Of a stretch of 64,000 nt of DNA, positions 53,797 to 62,970 are shown piece by piece. Both the position numbers and the translations under genes were made by a program. How positions within the stretch are numbered: the first letter of the stretch is position 1; every line of letters starts with the position of its first letter. The notes beneath the pieces were generated by a model. That model saw nothing but the letters and a program-made list of their open reading frames with translations, searched no databases and was not told the DNA's origin. This DNA is from Oleiphilaceae bacterium (GTDB lineage: Bacteria > Pseudomonadota > Gammaproteobacteria > Pseudomonadales > Oleiphilaceae): contig JAKVBL010000007.1 of the NCBI GenBank assembly GCA_022447365.1, positions 1-64,000 on the forward strand, given 5' to 3'.

Positions 53797-55488
53797 TCAT
53801 GCGACTACGTCGTACCCGATAGATTTAAGACTATCTTCACTCAGTTTAAGCAGGTCATCATTCGATGAGCTACTTTTACCTAGAGAGTCAATGTAGTATT
53901 CGATAGACGATAAAGCGTCTGCCAAGGTTTCCAAAAGCTTTTCATCAGGCAGTGATTGTGAATCTAATAACTCTTGCTGAATGCACTTTTCACTAGCAGC
54001 AATCACACTCGCGACGCGCTCTCTACCGAGTAAAAGCATTCCGCCACGCGCTGAATCGAGTGCCTGCCCGATATTTGCTAAATGCAACTTATCACCAGCG
54101 GATTCGATATAAGCTGTAATAGAGCGTTTCGTCAACACCAAACTGCTTTGTGACTCCTCAACAACCATCATATTGGCTTCTTTCAAGAAGTGAGTATCAG
54201 GATCCTTCTCAACTAGAACATGGTCAATATCACTTCCAAACTCTTTATATTTTGCCAAAGCAGCTTCAACGCCAATGATTGAGTCTGCCACTAACAGCAG
54301 ATCATTCTCAACAATTGACTCTTCTGCTCCTATCCACGACTGAACAATGGCTGCTTTGTCCGTACAGTCAGCACTAAGTCTAGGCAGGTTCAAAACAATT
54401 AAAACACTCGACAGGCGAGTTAAGACCTCAGAGACCAAGTTGATATCTTCTTCATCAATACTAGATCCACGTTCAAAGAGATCGAGCTTTTCCTTAATTG
54501 TCATTAAGTCTTCACCGACAGCCTGAGATAAAGAATCTATAACTTGAGAGCCCGGCCCCATCAAACGCGATTTGGCATCTACACGCTCCTGTTCTGTATA
54601 ACGTACAGCAAGATCAATCTGATCAAGAACTTGTTTAGCAGACAGATTATTTTGATCAACCACTGCATGTAGAAAAGCAATTTCACGCATCAGCTCTTGG
54701 TCTGGCGACTCATCTCGAGAATCTTCACCATTACTTACCATCAAACGAAAGAGCTTCTCAATCTGCATAAATAGCCGCTTACGCTCATCCGTAAATTCAG
54801 TTTGATTATGTTCGAGGCTAGAAACGAGTTCTCGCGCATAGGCATATAGTGGCGCCATCGCATAACCTACGCTGAGACGAGCAGCCCCCTCCAGAGAACG
54901 ATCAATAAGCTTGAGAGCTACAGTTGTATCATTGGAACGCAAGATCGAAAGCAAACCAGTCTGGAACATGTGACGATAGCGATGAGCATGGTGAGAAAAG
55001 TCACCGAGCGGGGAAAATTTATCTAAAGCGATTACCGCAGCTAAATCAATCTGCTTAGTTGAATCAAACTCATGGAAATGTGATTCTAAAAATACAGATT
55101 TTTTTCGCTGCAACCTTAATTGATTAATTGTGTCTAGGAGTAACTCTGGAAAATCAATTTTCTCAGTTTGCAAGAACTCTGTGTAACGTTTCAGCACAAA
55201 CACGGAATCACTGAGCTTCGATAATAATTCGTTTTTATCATCAGCAGCCCCAACCGGTACTTCAGTAGCTAGCTGGACCGCTTCGGCAGCAAGTGTTTCG
55301 GCACCTTGGAGCTCAACAACAACAAAAATACCGCGCAACTGATTTAATTGATCGATGCAATTTTGAAGGTCTTCACCGCTATCCCTATCATCAAGAAACC
55401 GAGAAAGACTCTGTTCTACCGCTTGTAAGGTGTTCTCTACTTCCTTATGTACAACGTCTAAAGTCGCGCTATTTATTTCATGCGACAT
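53797..55488 (-). CDS. fimL: FimL-like type IV pilus/cAMP regulatory protein
   Basis: A 563-residue soluble helical protein. It resembles the N-terminal part of the ChpA/PilL chemosensory kinase: an Hpt-like beginning (VEQSLSRFLDDRDSGEDLQN..., LRGIFVVVELQGAETLAAEA) without the phosphoacceptor His. Pseudomonas FimL (about 556 residues) has this length and layout, and is needed for twitching motility and cAMP signalling, acting with FimV and adenylate cyclase. Here the gene sits just after dnaQ-rnhA-yafS, gloB and mltD, close to its Pseudomonas neighbourhood. No kinase or CheW-like part follows, so it is not a ChpA gene. Confidence 0.72.
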   Translation of the reverse strand: MSHEINSATLDVVHKEVENTLQAVEQSLSRFLDDRDSGEDLQNCIDQLNQLRGIFVVVELQGAETLAAEAVQLATEVPVGAADDKNELLSKLSDSVFVLKRYTEFLQTEKIDFPELLLDTINQLRLQRKKSVFLESHFHEFDSTKQIDLAAVIALDKFSPLGDFSHHAHRYRHMFQTGLLSILRSNDTTVALKLIDRSLEGAARLSVGYAMAPLYAYARELVSSLEHNQTEFTDERKRLFMQIEKLFRLMVSNGEDSRDESPDQELMREIAFLHAVVDQNNLSAKQVLDQIDLAVRYTEQERVDAKSRLMGPGSQVIDSLSQAVGEDLMTIKEKLDLFERGSSIDEEDINLVSEVLTRLSSVLIVLNLPRLSADCTDKAAIVQSWIGAEESIVENDLLLVADSIIGVEAALAKYKEFGSDIDHVLVEKDPDTHFLKEANMMVVEESQSSLVLTKRSITAYIESAGDKLHLANIGQALDSARGGMLLLGRERVASVIAASEKCIQQELLDSQSLPDEKLLETLADALSSIEYYIDSLGKSSSSNDDLLKLSEDSLKSIGYDVVA

Positions 55489-55567
55489 AATGACACCACT
55501 CCAATCTTTGTGTTTGTAAACTTAGTATGGCACTCAGCCGGAACCTACTTTTAATCTATACCTTTAA

Positions 55568-55595
55568 TTTATAGATCATTTTCGGCGCTTAACAA
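55568..55595 (-). promoter_or_regulatory. candidate sigma70 promoter of fimL
   Basis: On the minus strand TTGTTA, 16 bases, then TATAAA, about 80 bases before the fimL start. Matches are 4/6 and 5/6 with near-consensus spacing. Confidence 0.45.
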
Positions 55596-55643
55596 GCAAG
55601 GACTTGTGGAGAAAAGGAATTAATAAAAATAACTAAGCCATTA

Positions 55644-56339
55644 TTACCAAAGAGTTTTTCCGGACGATTTTTGTAGCTTTTCCATGTATAAGTTATGCGC
55701 TTCAATTTCATCACTTTGAGCACTACATACCAATAATGATTGACCAGATGAACGATCCAGTCGTCGAATGTCTCCGACCTGTCCACCAGATGCACTATTT
55801 GCATCGAGTTCAAAAGCAGATTGCCCGCCACTCAGTAATAGATATACGTCTGCAAGAATCTCGGCATCTAGTAACGCGCCGTGAAGTGTACGATGTCCAT
55901 TATCTATCCCATAACGCTTACAGAGAGCATCCAGATTGTTCTTTTGGCCAGGATGTTTTTCTCGCGCCATTGCCAAGGTATCAAGAACACCACAGTTCCT
56001 TTCAATAACTTGACGTTTAGGATTGAGCAACGAGAATTCATGGTTAATAAAGCCAACGTCGAACGCTGCGTTATGAATGACAAGTTCCGAACCATCAACG
56101 AATGCGAAAAAATCATCGGCTATCTGAGCAAAACGAGGTTTGTCTTCTAAGAACTCATTGGTAATGCCGTGAACGGAAATCGCCTCTTCTTCGACAACGC
56201 GATCAGGGTTAATGTAAACATGGTAATGATTGCCAGTCAGCTTACGATCGATCAACTCAACGCAACCGATTTCAATAATGCGATGACCTTGTTTTGGGTC
56301 AATACCCGTGGTTTCGGTATCTAGAACTACCTGTCTCAT
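55644..56339 (-). CDS. dnaQ: DNA polymerase III epsilon subunit (proofreading exonuclease)
   Basis: A 231-residue 3'-5' exonuclease of the replicative polymerase. Exo motifs are VLDTETTGIDPKQGHRIIEI (Exo I), VIHNAAFDVGFINHEF (Exo II) and HRTLHGALLDAEILADVYL (Exo III with its His and Asp). The C-terminal tail for alpha-subunit contact follows. It is transcribed with rnhA (8-base gap) and yafS in the E. coli-like order. Confidence 0.96.
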   Translation of the reverse strand: MRQVVLDTETTGIDPKQGHRIIEIGCVELIDRKLTGNHYHVYINPDRVVEEEAISVHGITNEFLEDKPRFAQIADDFFAFVDGSELVIHNAAFDVGFINHEFSLLNPKRQVIERNCGVLDTLAMAREKHPGQKNNLDALCKRYGIDNGHRTLHGALLDAEILADVYLLLSGGQSAFELDANSASGGQVGDIRRLDRSSGQSLLVCSAQSDEIEAHNLYMEKLQKSSGKTLW

Positions 56340-56347
56340 TCTTACAT

Positions 56348-56797
56348 CTACCCTTTGTTATTGAGTGCGTACTCAACACCTTTGTTCGCCAGTGCGTCTG
56401 CGATATCATTCTCGGTATGATTGCTGTGACCTTTTACCCAATGCCACTCAACTTCATGGCTTTGGCACATCGCATCTAGCGCTTTCCACAAATCAGCATT
56501 TTTTACGGCTTTCTTAGCAGAGGTCTTCCAATTGTTCTTTTTCCAACCGTGAATCCAAGTTTCAATACCATTCTTTACATACTGAGAGTCAGTAAAAAGA
56601 CGTACTTTACTAGGCCTTTTTAATGCACGAAGCCCTTCAATGGCACCAGTTAACTCCATTTTATTGTTCGTAGTATCTAGCTCACCACCAAACAATTCTT
56701 TTCTGTGTAGACCGCTTATAAGCAGAGCTCCCCAGCCTCCGGGGCCTGGGTTACCCTTGCACGCACCGTCGGTATAAATATCTATTTCTGTACTCAT
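56348..56797 (-). CDS. rnhA: ribonuclease HI
   Basis: A 149-residue RNase H that cuts RNA in RNA-DNA hybrids. It has the four acidic residues in [52 protein letters not shown] and the final Asp in [11 protein letters not shown], plus the basic handle ([17 protein letters not shown]). Between yafS and dnaQ, as in many gammaproteobacteria. Confidence 0.97.
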   Translation of the reverse strand: MSTEIDIYTDGACKGNPGPGGWGALLISGLHRKELFGGELDTTNNKMELTGAIEGLRALKRPSKVRLFTDSQYVKNGIETWIHGWKKNNWKTSAKKAVKNADLWKALDAMCQSHEVEWHWVKGHSNHTENDIADALANKGVEYALNNKG

Positions 56798-56824
56798 GAA
56801 TATTGATCTAGGCGGTAATAAAAA

Positions 56825-57616
56825 CTATTTTTCCGAATTTCTCGATTGTCGATTCGCTACGGGCAATCCGATGACGTTGGGCTTTCGCGCCCATCGTCGA
56901 GAGGTATTAATCAAACCCAACTGCTGTTTGCGCGCCATAATAACGTAGTAAGCGCCCAATGGCACCTTGGCGTTGACGACACTCTCTATCCAAGCAAAGC
57001 GCTTAGCTAAACCAGGGCGATTAATGGTTGGGGCATAAAAGTGATATTTATGACTTTCAATTTTGAAGTCCAACAGCGTTAACCAATCAGCGACTCTATT
57101 GCCCGATAAAAAGCGATTCATCCAGATGCCAGATCGAGATCTATTGGCTAATTTAGCCAAACCCCACAAACTCAGTGGATTGAACCCAATTAAAACCAAA
57201 GTACCGTTGGACTTTAAGATACGAGAGGTTTCGCGCAAAGTTTGATGAGGAGAAGGACTGAAATCCAAAGCGTGATGCATGATCACTAAGTCAGCACTGT
57301 CATGCGGTAATGCGATGTCTGTTGTCTGACAAACCAAGGTGTTGTTAGGCATTTCTACTTCATAGTTCGGAACGACATAAAACCGATGACCTAAGCCGCT
57401 CGCATTTCCAACAGGTATGCGGTGAGACACACACAATTCAGCCTGATGAACACCAACATTCCTTTCAATCAGGCCGTTTATACAACGCCGCTGGTCGGCC
57501 AGCAATTCACGTCCGGCGCTAGTTTGGAACCAGCCTTCTAATTGTTTTTGAACATACTGATAATGGGCAATTTTTTTCAAAGAATCGTCATCATCTGTTC
57601 TAACATCTATGGTCAA
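56825..57616 (-). CDS. yafS: SAM-dependent methyltransferase (YafS type)
   Basis: A 263-residue class I methyltransferase-like protein. The core has the later motifs IALPHDSADLVIMHHALDFS, PHQTLRETSRILKSNGTLVL and GFNPLSLWGLAKL; the glycine motif I is poorly conserved (RIPVGNASGLGHRF). The identification as YafS rests on position between gloB and rnhA, as in E. coli, and the general fold. Substrate unknown. It is divergent from gloB with 100 bases between starts. Confidence 0.85.
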   Translation of the reverse strand: MTIDVRTDDDDSLKKIAHYQYVQKQLEGWFQTSAGRELLADQRRCINGLIERNVGVHQAELCVSHRIPVGNASGLGHRFYVVPNYEVEMPNNTLVCQTTDIALPHDSADLVIMHHALDFSPSPHQTLRETSRILKSNGTLVLIGFNPLSLWGLAKLANRSRSGIWMNRFLSGNRVADWLTLLDFKIESHKYHFYAPTINRPGLAKRFAWIESVVNAKVPLGAYYVIMARKQQLGLINTSRRWARKPNVIGLPVANRQSRNSEK

Positions 57617-57716
57617 AACGCGTCCTCAATTCATGTATGAAGCTTAAGTATTGCTTGCAGCACAACTCAGTATACTATCGTAGCTTAAAGTAATCACAGA
57701 ACTACGGCGGTTTAAC

Positions 57717-58496
57717 ATGGCTCATTGTACCATTTCAACGATTTCGGCATTTCGAGATAACTACATTTGGTGTATCCATGACGATTCAACAGCGGTTATT
57801 GTTGATCCTGGTGATGCAACGCCAGTACTAAGATTTTTAGAAGATAATAATTTGGATCTTGAAGCCGCACTTGTAACGCATCATCACCCCGACCATGTAG
57901 GCGGAATACAAACGCTTGGGACAAACTTCCCAAATCTCCGCGTTATAGGCAGTCCAGAATCACGCTTCGGTGGTATCAAGGAACAAGTCAGAGAAGGAGA
58001 TTCGGTAATTGCCGGCGGAAACTCTTTCTCGGTTATTGACGTTCCGGGGCATACTCTTGATCACATAGCGTTCGTTCTGTCCAATGAAGAAAGTACGCAT
58101 CTATTTTGTGGTGACACTTTGTTTTCAGCTGGCTGTGGCCGCTTATTCGAAGGCACCGCCAAACAAATGCACGACTCACTTAGAAAGCTGCAAAACCTTC
58201 CTGCCGAAACGCAAATTTATTGCGCCCATGAGTACACACTATCTAATTTAGATTTCGCGTTGTCGCTTATGCCGAATAATAAAGATCTTCAGGACTATCA
58301 CAATCAATGCACCCTCAAACGTGAGAATAATGAGTCAACAATCCCGACAACGTTGTCCCAGGAATTAAAAATTAATCCTTTTTTAAGGGAATCTGATCCG
58401 GAGATCATCGATAATCTCCAAACACTCAACTATAAAGCGTTGTCAGAAGCAGAAGATCGCTTCGCGGCAATACGCCATGCAAAAGATAATGCTTAA
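57717..58496 (+). CDS. gloB: hydroxyacylglutathione hydrolase (glyoxalase II)
   Basis: A 259-residue metallo-beta-lactamase-fold enzyme hydrolysing S-lactoylglutathione to D-lactate and glutathione. The binuclear metal motif THHHPDHVGG, then VIDVPGHTLDHIAFVLSN, CGDTLFSAGCGRLFEGT and IYCAHEYTLSNLDFAL are complete. The C-terminal substrate domain ends LNYKALSEAEDRFAAIR. It is followed by mltD, 38 bases away, and divergent from yafS. Confidence 0.95.
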   Translation: MAHCTISTISAFRDNYIWCIHDDSTAVIVDPGDATPVLRFLEDNNLDLEAALVTHHHPDHVGGIQTLGTNFPNLRVIGSPESRFGGIKEQVREGDSVIAGGNSFSVIDVPGHTLDHIAFVLSNEESTHLFCGDTLFSAGCGRLFEGTAKQMHDSLRKLQNLPAETQIYCAHEYTLSNLDFALSLMPNNKDLQDYHNQCTLKRENNESTIPTTLSQELKINPFLRESDPEIIDNLQTLNYKALSEAEDRFAAIRHAKDNA

Positions 58497-58534
58497 GTTT
58501 TTTTCTTGATGTAACCAAGGTAGTTAGTTCACAC

Positions 58535-60271
58535 ATGTTCCGTTTGCTTTTTGTCGCTCTCATTTTTTTAAATGGCTGTAGTACTCTGAATACTGCGTCT
58601 AAAGCCAATATCAATAAAGATAGTGAGATCGCTACTATTGATGAAACCGAGCAAGTTTTTGTTCCTCCTCTAGAAACTATTCATATTACTTGGTTCGAAG
58701 ATTATTTAGATGAAGTCGCTCTCAAACCTTTGATGTTCCCCCACGCGCCGAACGGTTGGCTCGTAGAGACGGAACATCAGCCATTGCCGGTTGAAGTGGT
58801 CGAAGCGATCGGCAGACCTACTGATTTGCTACAACGTATTCGAGACGGCCTAGAATTTGATTTGAGCGAAGATAATCATCGCATACGTGCACAGTTAAAT
58901 TGGTATGTGAAGCACCCAGCTTACTTGGACCGCGTGTTTACGCGATCTGCACGTTACATGTACTACATCGTTGAACGATTAGAAGAAGAAAACCTTCCTT
59001 TGGAATTAGCCTTACTTCCTATTGTAGAAAGCGCATTTAACCCATTTGCCTACAGTCATGGGCGAGCGTCTGGGCTTTGGCAATTTATCCCAGGCACCGG
59101 GAAAATGTATGGCATGCATCAAAATTGGTGGTACGACGGACGCAGGGATGTAATTCTTTCGACAGAAGGTGCTATTAAATACTTGCGTTGGCTCAACAAA
59201 CGTTTTGATGGTAATTGGATGCACGCACTCGCTTCCTATAACACTGGACCTGGGCGTGTTAGCAAATCAATCAAACGAAACAAAAAAGCGGGAAAGCCCA
59301 CTGACTTTTGGTCATTAAAGCTACCAAAAGAAACGCGCGCTTACGTTCCTAAACTAATCGCGATGGCTAAAATTGTTGCCGATCCATCAAAGTATGGACT
59401 TGAGCTCAAACCCATCGCGAATCAAAAATACTTTAATGTGATCGCACTAGATTCGCAGATTGACCTTGCTCAAGCGGCTTCATTAGCTGAAATTGATATA
59501 GAGGAAATCTATCAACTCAATCCGGGATTAAACCAGTGGGCGACACCTCCTGCCGGCCCACACCGCCTTTTACTGCCTAGCAGTATTTCAAAATCATTCG
59601 AAGAGAAGCTATCGCAACTCCCCAAAAAACAGCGCTTAACTTGGGATAGCTATGTCGTGAAACGTGGCGACGCTCTGGGTACTATTGCTAAAAAATTCCA
59701 CACGACCCCTTCATTGATTCGACAAGTAAACAATATTCGCGGCAATACTATTTACCAAGGCCAAAATTTACTAATCCCCGTGGCGTCGAAGAACAAGCAT
59801 TTCTACAACATGAGTGAGCAAAACCGTATCAGCTCCGCGCAGACGAAAGTCAGGGGTAAGAACGGAGCCAATAAGGTTTTCTATAAGGTGAAATCTGGAG
59901 ATACCTTCTGGGATATAGCTCGCGCGCACAAAGTAGGCGTTCGCCAGCTAGCAAAATGGAATGCAATGGCACCTGGAGATGTTCTTCGACCAGGTAAAAC
60001 ACTGCTAATTTGGTCGAATACAGATGCACAAAAAGCCTCAGCAAAACCTGCTCCAACACGTTATCAGCCTTCGATAGCAAGCTCGTATGCCCCGAGAGAT
60101 AAGCTCAAAAAACTCAGCTATCGCGTACGCAACGGTGACTCTTTATGGCGCATAGCCAATAGATACAAGGTCTCGATCAACGAGCTAAAAAAATGGAACA
60201 AGCTTGGCGGAAAAAAATATCTTCAGCCAGGCCAACGCATCACGGTCTATGTTGATATCACGCAAGGCTAA
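58535..60271 (+). CDS. mltD: membrane-bound lytic murein transglycosylase D with three LysM domains
   Basis: A 578-residue outer-membrane lipoprotein cutting peptidoglycan glycan strands to 1,6-anhydro ends. The lipobox is LNGC with Cys15. The SLT domain carries the catalytic Glu165 in IVESAFNPFAYSHGRASGLW, then QFIPGTGKMYGM and ALASYNTGPGRVS. Three LysM peptidoglycan-binding repeats follow (YVVKRGDALGTIAKKF, YKVKSGDTFWDIARAH, YRVRNGDSLWRIANRY). It is downstream of gloB as in E. coli. Confidence 0.95.
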   Translation: MFRLLFVALIFLNGCSTLNTASKANINKDSEIATIDETEQVFVPPLETIHITWFEDYLDEVALKPLMFPHAPNGWLVETEHQPLPVEVVEAIGRPTDLLQRIRDGLEFDLSEDNHRIRAQLNWYVKHPAYLDRVFTRSARYMYYIVERLEEENLPLELALLPIVESAFNPFAYSHGRASGLWQFIPGTGKMYGMHQNWWYDGRRDVILSTEGAIKYLRWLNKRFDGNWMHALASYNTGPGRVSKSIKRNKKAGKPTDFWSLKLPKETRAYVPKLIAMAKIVADPSKYGLELKPIANQKYFNVIALDSQIDLAQAASLAEIDIEEIYQLNPGLNQWATPPAGPHRLLLPSSISKSFEEKLSQLPKKQRLTWDSYVVKRGDALGTIAKKFHTTPSLIRQVNNIRGNTIYQGQNLLIPVASKNKHFYNMSEQNRISSAQTKVRGKNGANKVFYKVKSGDTFWDIARAHKVGVRQLAKWNAMAPGDVLRPGKTLLIWSNTDAQKASAKPAPTRYQPSIASSYAPRDKLKKLSYRVRNGDSLWRIANRYKVSINELKKWNKLGGKKYLQPGQRITVYVDITQG

Positions 60272-60275
60272 GTAT

Positions 60276-61835
60276 TCAACTTTTCTTGCCAATTATGTTC
60301 AACGCTAGTTTTGACTGAACGTAGAGTTGGTTAAACCGCTCTACGTATGCCGTGTCGATTTCTCGCTTACTCTCACAAAGATCTGCATATAAAAAACCAA
60401 TCGGTTTAAACTGCGACTTCAACACTGCAACCAAACAAGTCTCAACACCCGTTTTGAAAGCAAGCACATCGAGTTTTTTATCACTGTCAGCATCGCCGAC
60501 TTTAAAGATAAACGCTTTTTCGCTAACCATTGCTTGTTCGAATGAGGCGCTCTGCTCTATCTCTTGCGTCACCGACACATTGCTCGATATCTTTGAGATG
60601 CCATCACTTAACTTACACACATACCGATGAGTAGTTGTATTTTTAAGGAGCAATGCACAGCGTTCAAAGCCCGCGCCATAATAAACACCTCGCAGCAACA
60701 AACGGAAAAAACCATTCATTTCAAATTCGTTTGCCAACAACATTTCGGTAAGCTTTTGACTTACATGCAGCTGTTTTTGCGCGTCAAAGTAGTGATGCGT
60801 TTTTACTTGCTTTACCAAACCACTATCAGACTCGTTCGTATCATTCTGAAGAATAATCTGTGGATCAGAGTCAGCGTTTACATCATCTTCAGCAGACAGC
60901 CCACTTCCCTCAGAGCTTTGTTGTACAGCATCTACTTCGCTTGAATCGCTGTTATCTGACAAGCGGCGCTGCGCACAAGTAATAATCTTTTGATCATCAA
61001 ATTCCTTGATTGCCAGCAATGCTTCATAACGTGCAGCGCGGACATCGCTTTTCACATGTACTCCGGTTTTACCGGTATATGCGACCATTTTCTTCAACAC
61101 ACTTTTGAAGACTCGACTGTCTTCCCCCGATTCAACCGCTTCACATGCATCTTGACCAAGCACTATAGCTTTCAGACGCTGATCAACCGCTCTGGGGTTA
61201 TAGAGATCATTAATTAATCCATCTATCTGCCAGCGTTTCATTAGTGTTTTCGACAAGGTATCTAAGCGAGTTCCTAGAACATTATTGGCGATAATGTTTC
61301 GCTCTTCTGTTGTAGTGCTAGCCTCAACCTTGCTCGCATATAAATTCCCTTCCGGATCACAAGACGATAAGATAAGTAATTCGACTAACTGACTCAGCAG
61401 ACAAGCTATGAACACCTCTTCACGCTCGGTTTCATTGAGTCGGGAACACAAAGCACGCGCTTGAAAAGAAGAATGAAGTCCCGTTACCAAACGGTCTGCC
61501 ACCTGGTCGCTCGCATTGTTCATCGAAAACAACTCAAGTACTTTTACGGCCAAGCACACACTACGTATATGTTTAAATCCAATATTTATAATTGCTCGGC
61601 TAACGGTCGTAACAGGTGTTGAACTCGGGTTAAACTGGATGGAATTTCCAATCCTTATAATATGACTTGTAAGACTCGCGTCCTTTCTCAATACCTCGCC
61701 TAACTGAATCGCAGATGAATCGTCACTTGCAGTCAAGCGATCTAATTCTTTAAGTAATCCAGCAAGCGTAGCGGCTTGGCTACCCTCCAGTAATCTAATC
61801 CACCCGTGCAGCCCTTTTTGTTTTTGCTCGCGCAT
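60276..61835 (-). CDS. HDOD domain protein with C-terminal GAF-like region
   Basis: A 519-residue signalling protein. The N-terminal ~250 residues are an HDOD domain (LGEVLRKDASLTSHIIRIGN, VSRAIINIGFKHIRSVCLAV). A linker rich in Ser, Asp and Glu (about 297-345) leads to a C-terminal domain of the GAF/sensor type (FEMNGFFRLLLRGVYYGAGF, ERCALLLKNTTTHRYVCKL, IGFLYADLCESKREIDTAYV). No output domain is recognisable. It is convergent with mltD (4 bases between stops) and is the second HDOD gene in the window. Confidence 0.85.
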   Translation of the reverse strand: MREQKQKGLHGWIRLLEGSQAATLAGLLKELDRLTASDDSSAIQLGEVLRKDASLTSHIIRIGNSIQFNPSSTPVTTVSRAIINIGFKHIRSVCLAVKVLELFSMNNASDQVADRLVTGLHSSFQARALCSRLNETEREEVFIACLLSQLVELLILSSCDPEGNLYASKVEASTTTEERNIIANNVLGTRLDTLSKTLMKRWQIDGLINDLYNPRAVDQRLKAIVLGQDACEAVESGEDSRVFKSVLKKMVAYTGKTGVHVKSDVRAARYEALLAIKEFDDQKIITCAQRRLSDNSDSSEVDAVQQSSEGSGLSAEDDVNADSDPQIILQNDTNESDSGLVKQVKTHHYFDAQKQLHVSQKLTEMLLANEFEMNGFFRLLLRGVYYGAGFERCALLLKNTTTHRYVCKLSDGISKISSNVSVTQEIEQSASFEQAMVSEKAFIFKVGDADSDKKLDVLAFKTGVETCLVAVLKSQFKPIGFLYADLCESKREIDTAYVERFNQLYVQSKLALNIIGKKS

Positions 61836-61943
61836 ACATCATCCTCACGTACGAGCTCTATAGTTTAGCAATCAAACTAAAAACTGTTATCGAGTAGAAG
61901 TATTTGTTAAGTTCTAAGCACAAAACAATAAAGGAAAACGTTC

Positions 61944-62369
61944 GTGTCTGAGACCTTCGATAACTGCAATATCAAAATACATCTCCCGGTCGCATGGGGA
62001 GAAATGGATGCATTCCAACATGTGAATAACGTGGTTTATTTCAAATACTTTGAGAGTGCTCGAATTGCCTACTTTGAAGAGACTGGAATCAACGAATACA
62101 TGCAAATTCATGGTATCGGGCCAATCTTGGGTTCAACGCAATGCCGCTTTAAAGCGCCGCTGACATACCCAGACAACATAACAGTTGCGACGAAAATAAC
62201 CGAGTTAAGCGCAGATAGATTTACGATGAAGTATTTTGTTAAAAGCGACAAATCAGGCCGAATCGCAGCTGAGGGAGAAGGAACAATTGTGTTCTTTGAT
62301 TACAACACTAATCAGAAACACCACATCCCAATTGAAATAGTCAAAACAATAAAAGAGTTAGATTTCTAA
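61944..62369 (+). CDS. acyl-CoA thioesterase, 4HBT hotdog family
   Basis: A 141-residue hotdog-fold thioesterase (YbgC/4-hydroxybenzoyl-CoA thioesterase group). The active-site region is VAWGEMDAFQHVNNVVYFKY with the Asp in MDAFQHVNN; ESARIAYFEETGINEYM, CRFKAPLTYPDNITVATKI and GEGTIVFFDYN follow. The GTG start has AAGGA about nine bases upstream. The acyl substrate is not readable. It stands alone, divergent from the HDOD gene and convergent with the MAPEG gene. Confidence 0.88.
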   Translation: MSETFDNCNIKIHLPVAWGEMDAFQHVNNVVYFKYFESARIAYFEETGINEYMQIHGIGPILGSTQCRFKAPLTYPDNITVATKITELSADRFTMKYFVKSDKSGRIAAEGEGTIVFFDYNTNQKHHIPIEIVKTIKELDF

Positions 62370-62376
62370 ATCTGGT

Positions 62377-62417
62377 AATTAGAGATGAGCGTGACAGCCA
62401 TTGGCTCATCTCTAATT
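62377..62417. terminator. 14-bp perfect hairpin between convergent genes
   Basis: AATTAGAGATGAGC at 62377-62390 and its exact complement at 62404-62417 enclose a 13-base loop. There is no strong T-run after either arm, so termination strength is unsure, but the place between two convergent stops fits a two-way terminator. Confidence 0.6.
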
Positions 62418-62427
62418 TCGCAAATCG

Positions 62428-62853
62428 CTACGATAATGAGGTCAAAGTGTTAATCGTTAACCAGAATAACGGCACGTTTGATAACGCAAATAACATGAAA
62501 CGCAATTCAATTTTATTAACGAGTGATTGAAACAAGCTATGAACGATTCTCAAGCCCACATAAGCCCATGCAAGTGTTTCGTTCAAACCCTCTCCAAGAC
62601 CGAGTAAAGCCATACTTATCGCAAGCGCATAAAATACAGTTGGCTGCTCCATTAGATGGTTGTAATTATCAGCCTTCCACCTCGCTTTCGATGGCAAACT
62701 TGCCATTTGTTCGCCGTTAGGAATCGTTGCGTCTAATGTCATTCCTGACGCCTTAATCGCGGGAAGTCGGGTTGCTAACATCCACAACCATTGCACAAGC
62801 GACCATGCAACAAGCACTACTACAGGAACTAAAATTTCATTAGTTATAGTCAT
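62428..62853 (-). CDS. MAPEG-family membrane protein
   Basis: A 141-residue integral membrane protein with four hydrophobic helices (VVVLVAWSLVQWLWMLATRL, VFYALAISMALLGLGEGL, LAWAYVGLRIVHSLFQSLV, FMLFALSNVPLFWLTI) and the loop with NYNHLMEQPTVFYA, the pattern of bacterial MAPEG proteins. Relatives handle glutathione conjugates or eicosanoids in eukaryotes; the role here is unknown. Confidence 0.85.
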   Translation of the reverse strand: MTITNEILVPVVVLVAWSLVQWLWMLATRLPAIKASGMTLDATIPNGEQMASLPSKARWKADNYNHLMEQPTVFYALAISMALLGLGEGLNETLAWAYVGLRIVHSLFQSLVNKIELRFMLFALSNVPLFWLTINTLTSLS

Positions 62854-62970
62854 CTCTAAACCTTCTTATTGTCGTGAGAAGTTACAGCCTAACTAAAACT
62901 CTTAAGCCTTACGGCGCTTAATGCAGATGAGTGTTGTGATAAGCGGCCAGTCGCAACATGACCTTTCAGG

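Noticed and set aside
62940-62970. TGACCT-TTC-AGGTCA repeat after the protease gene
   Set aside because: A 6-bp stem with no T-run; too short to support as terminator or operator.
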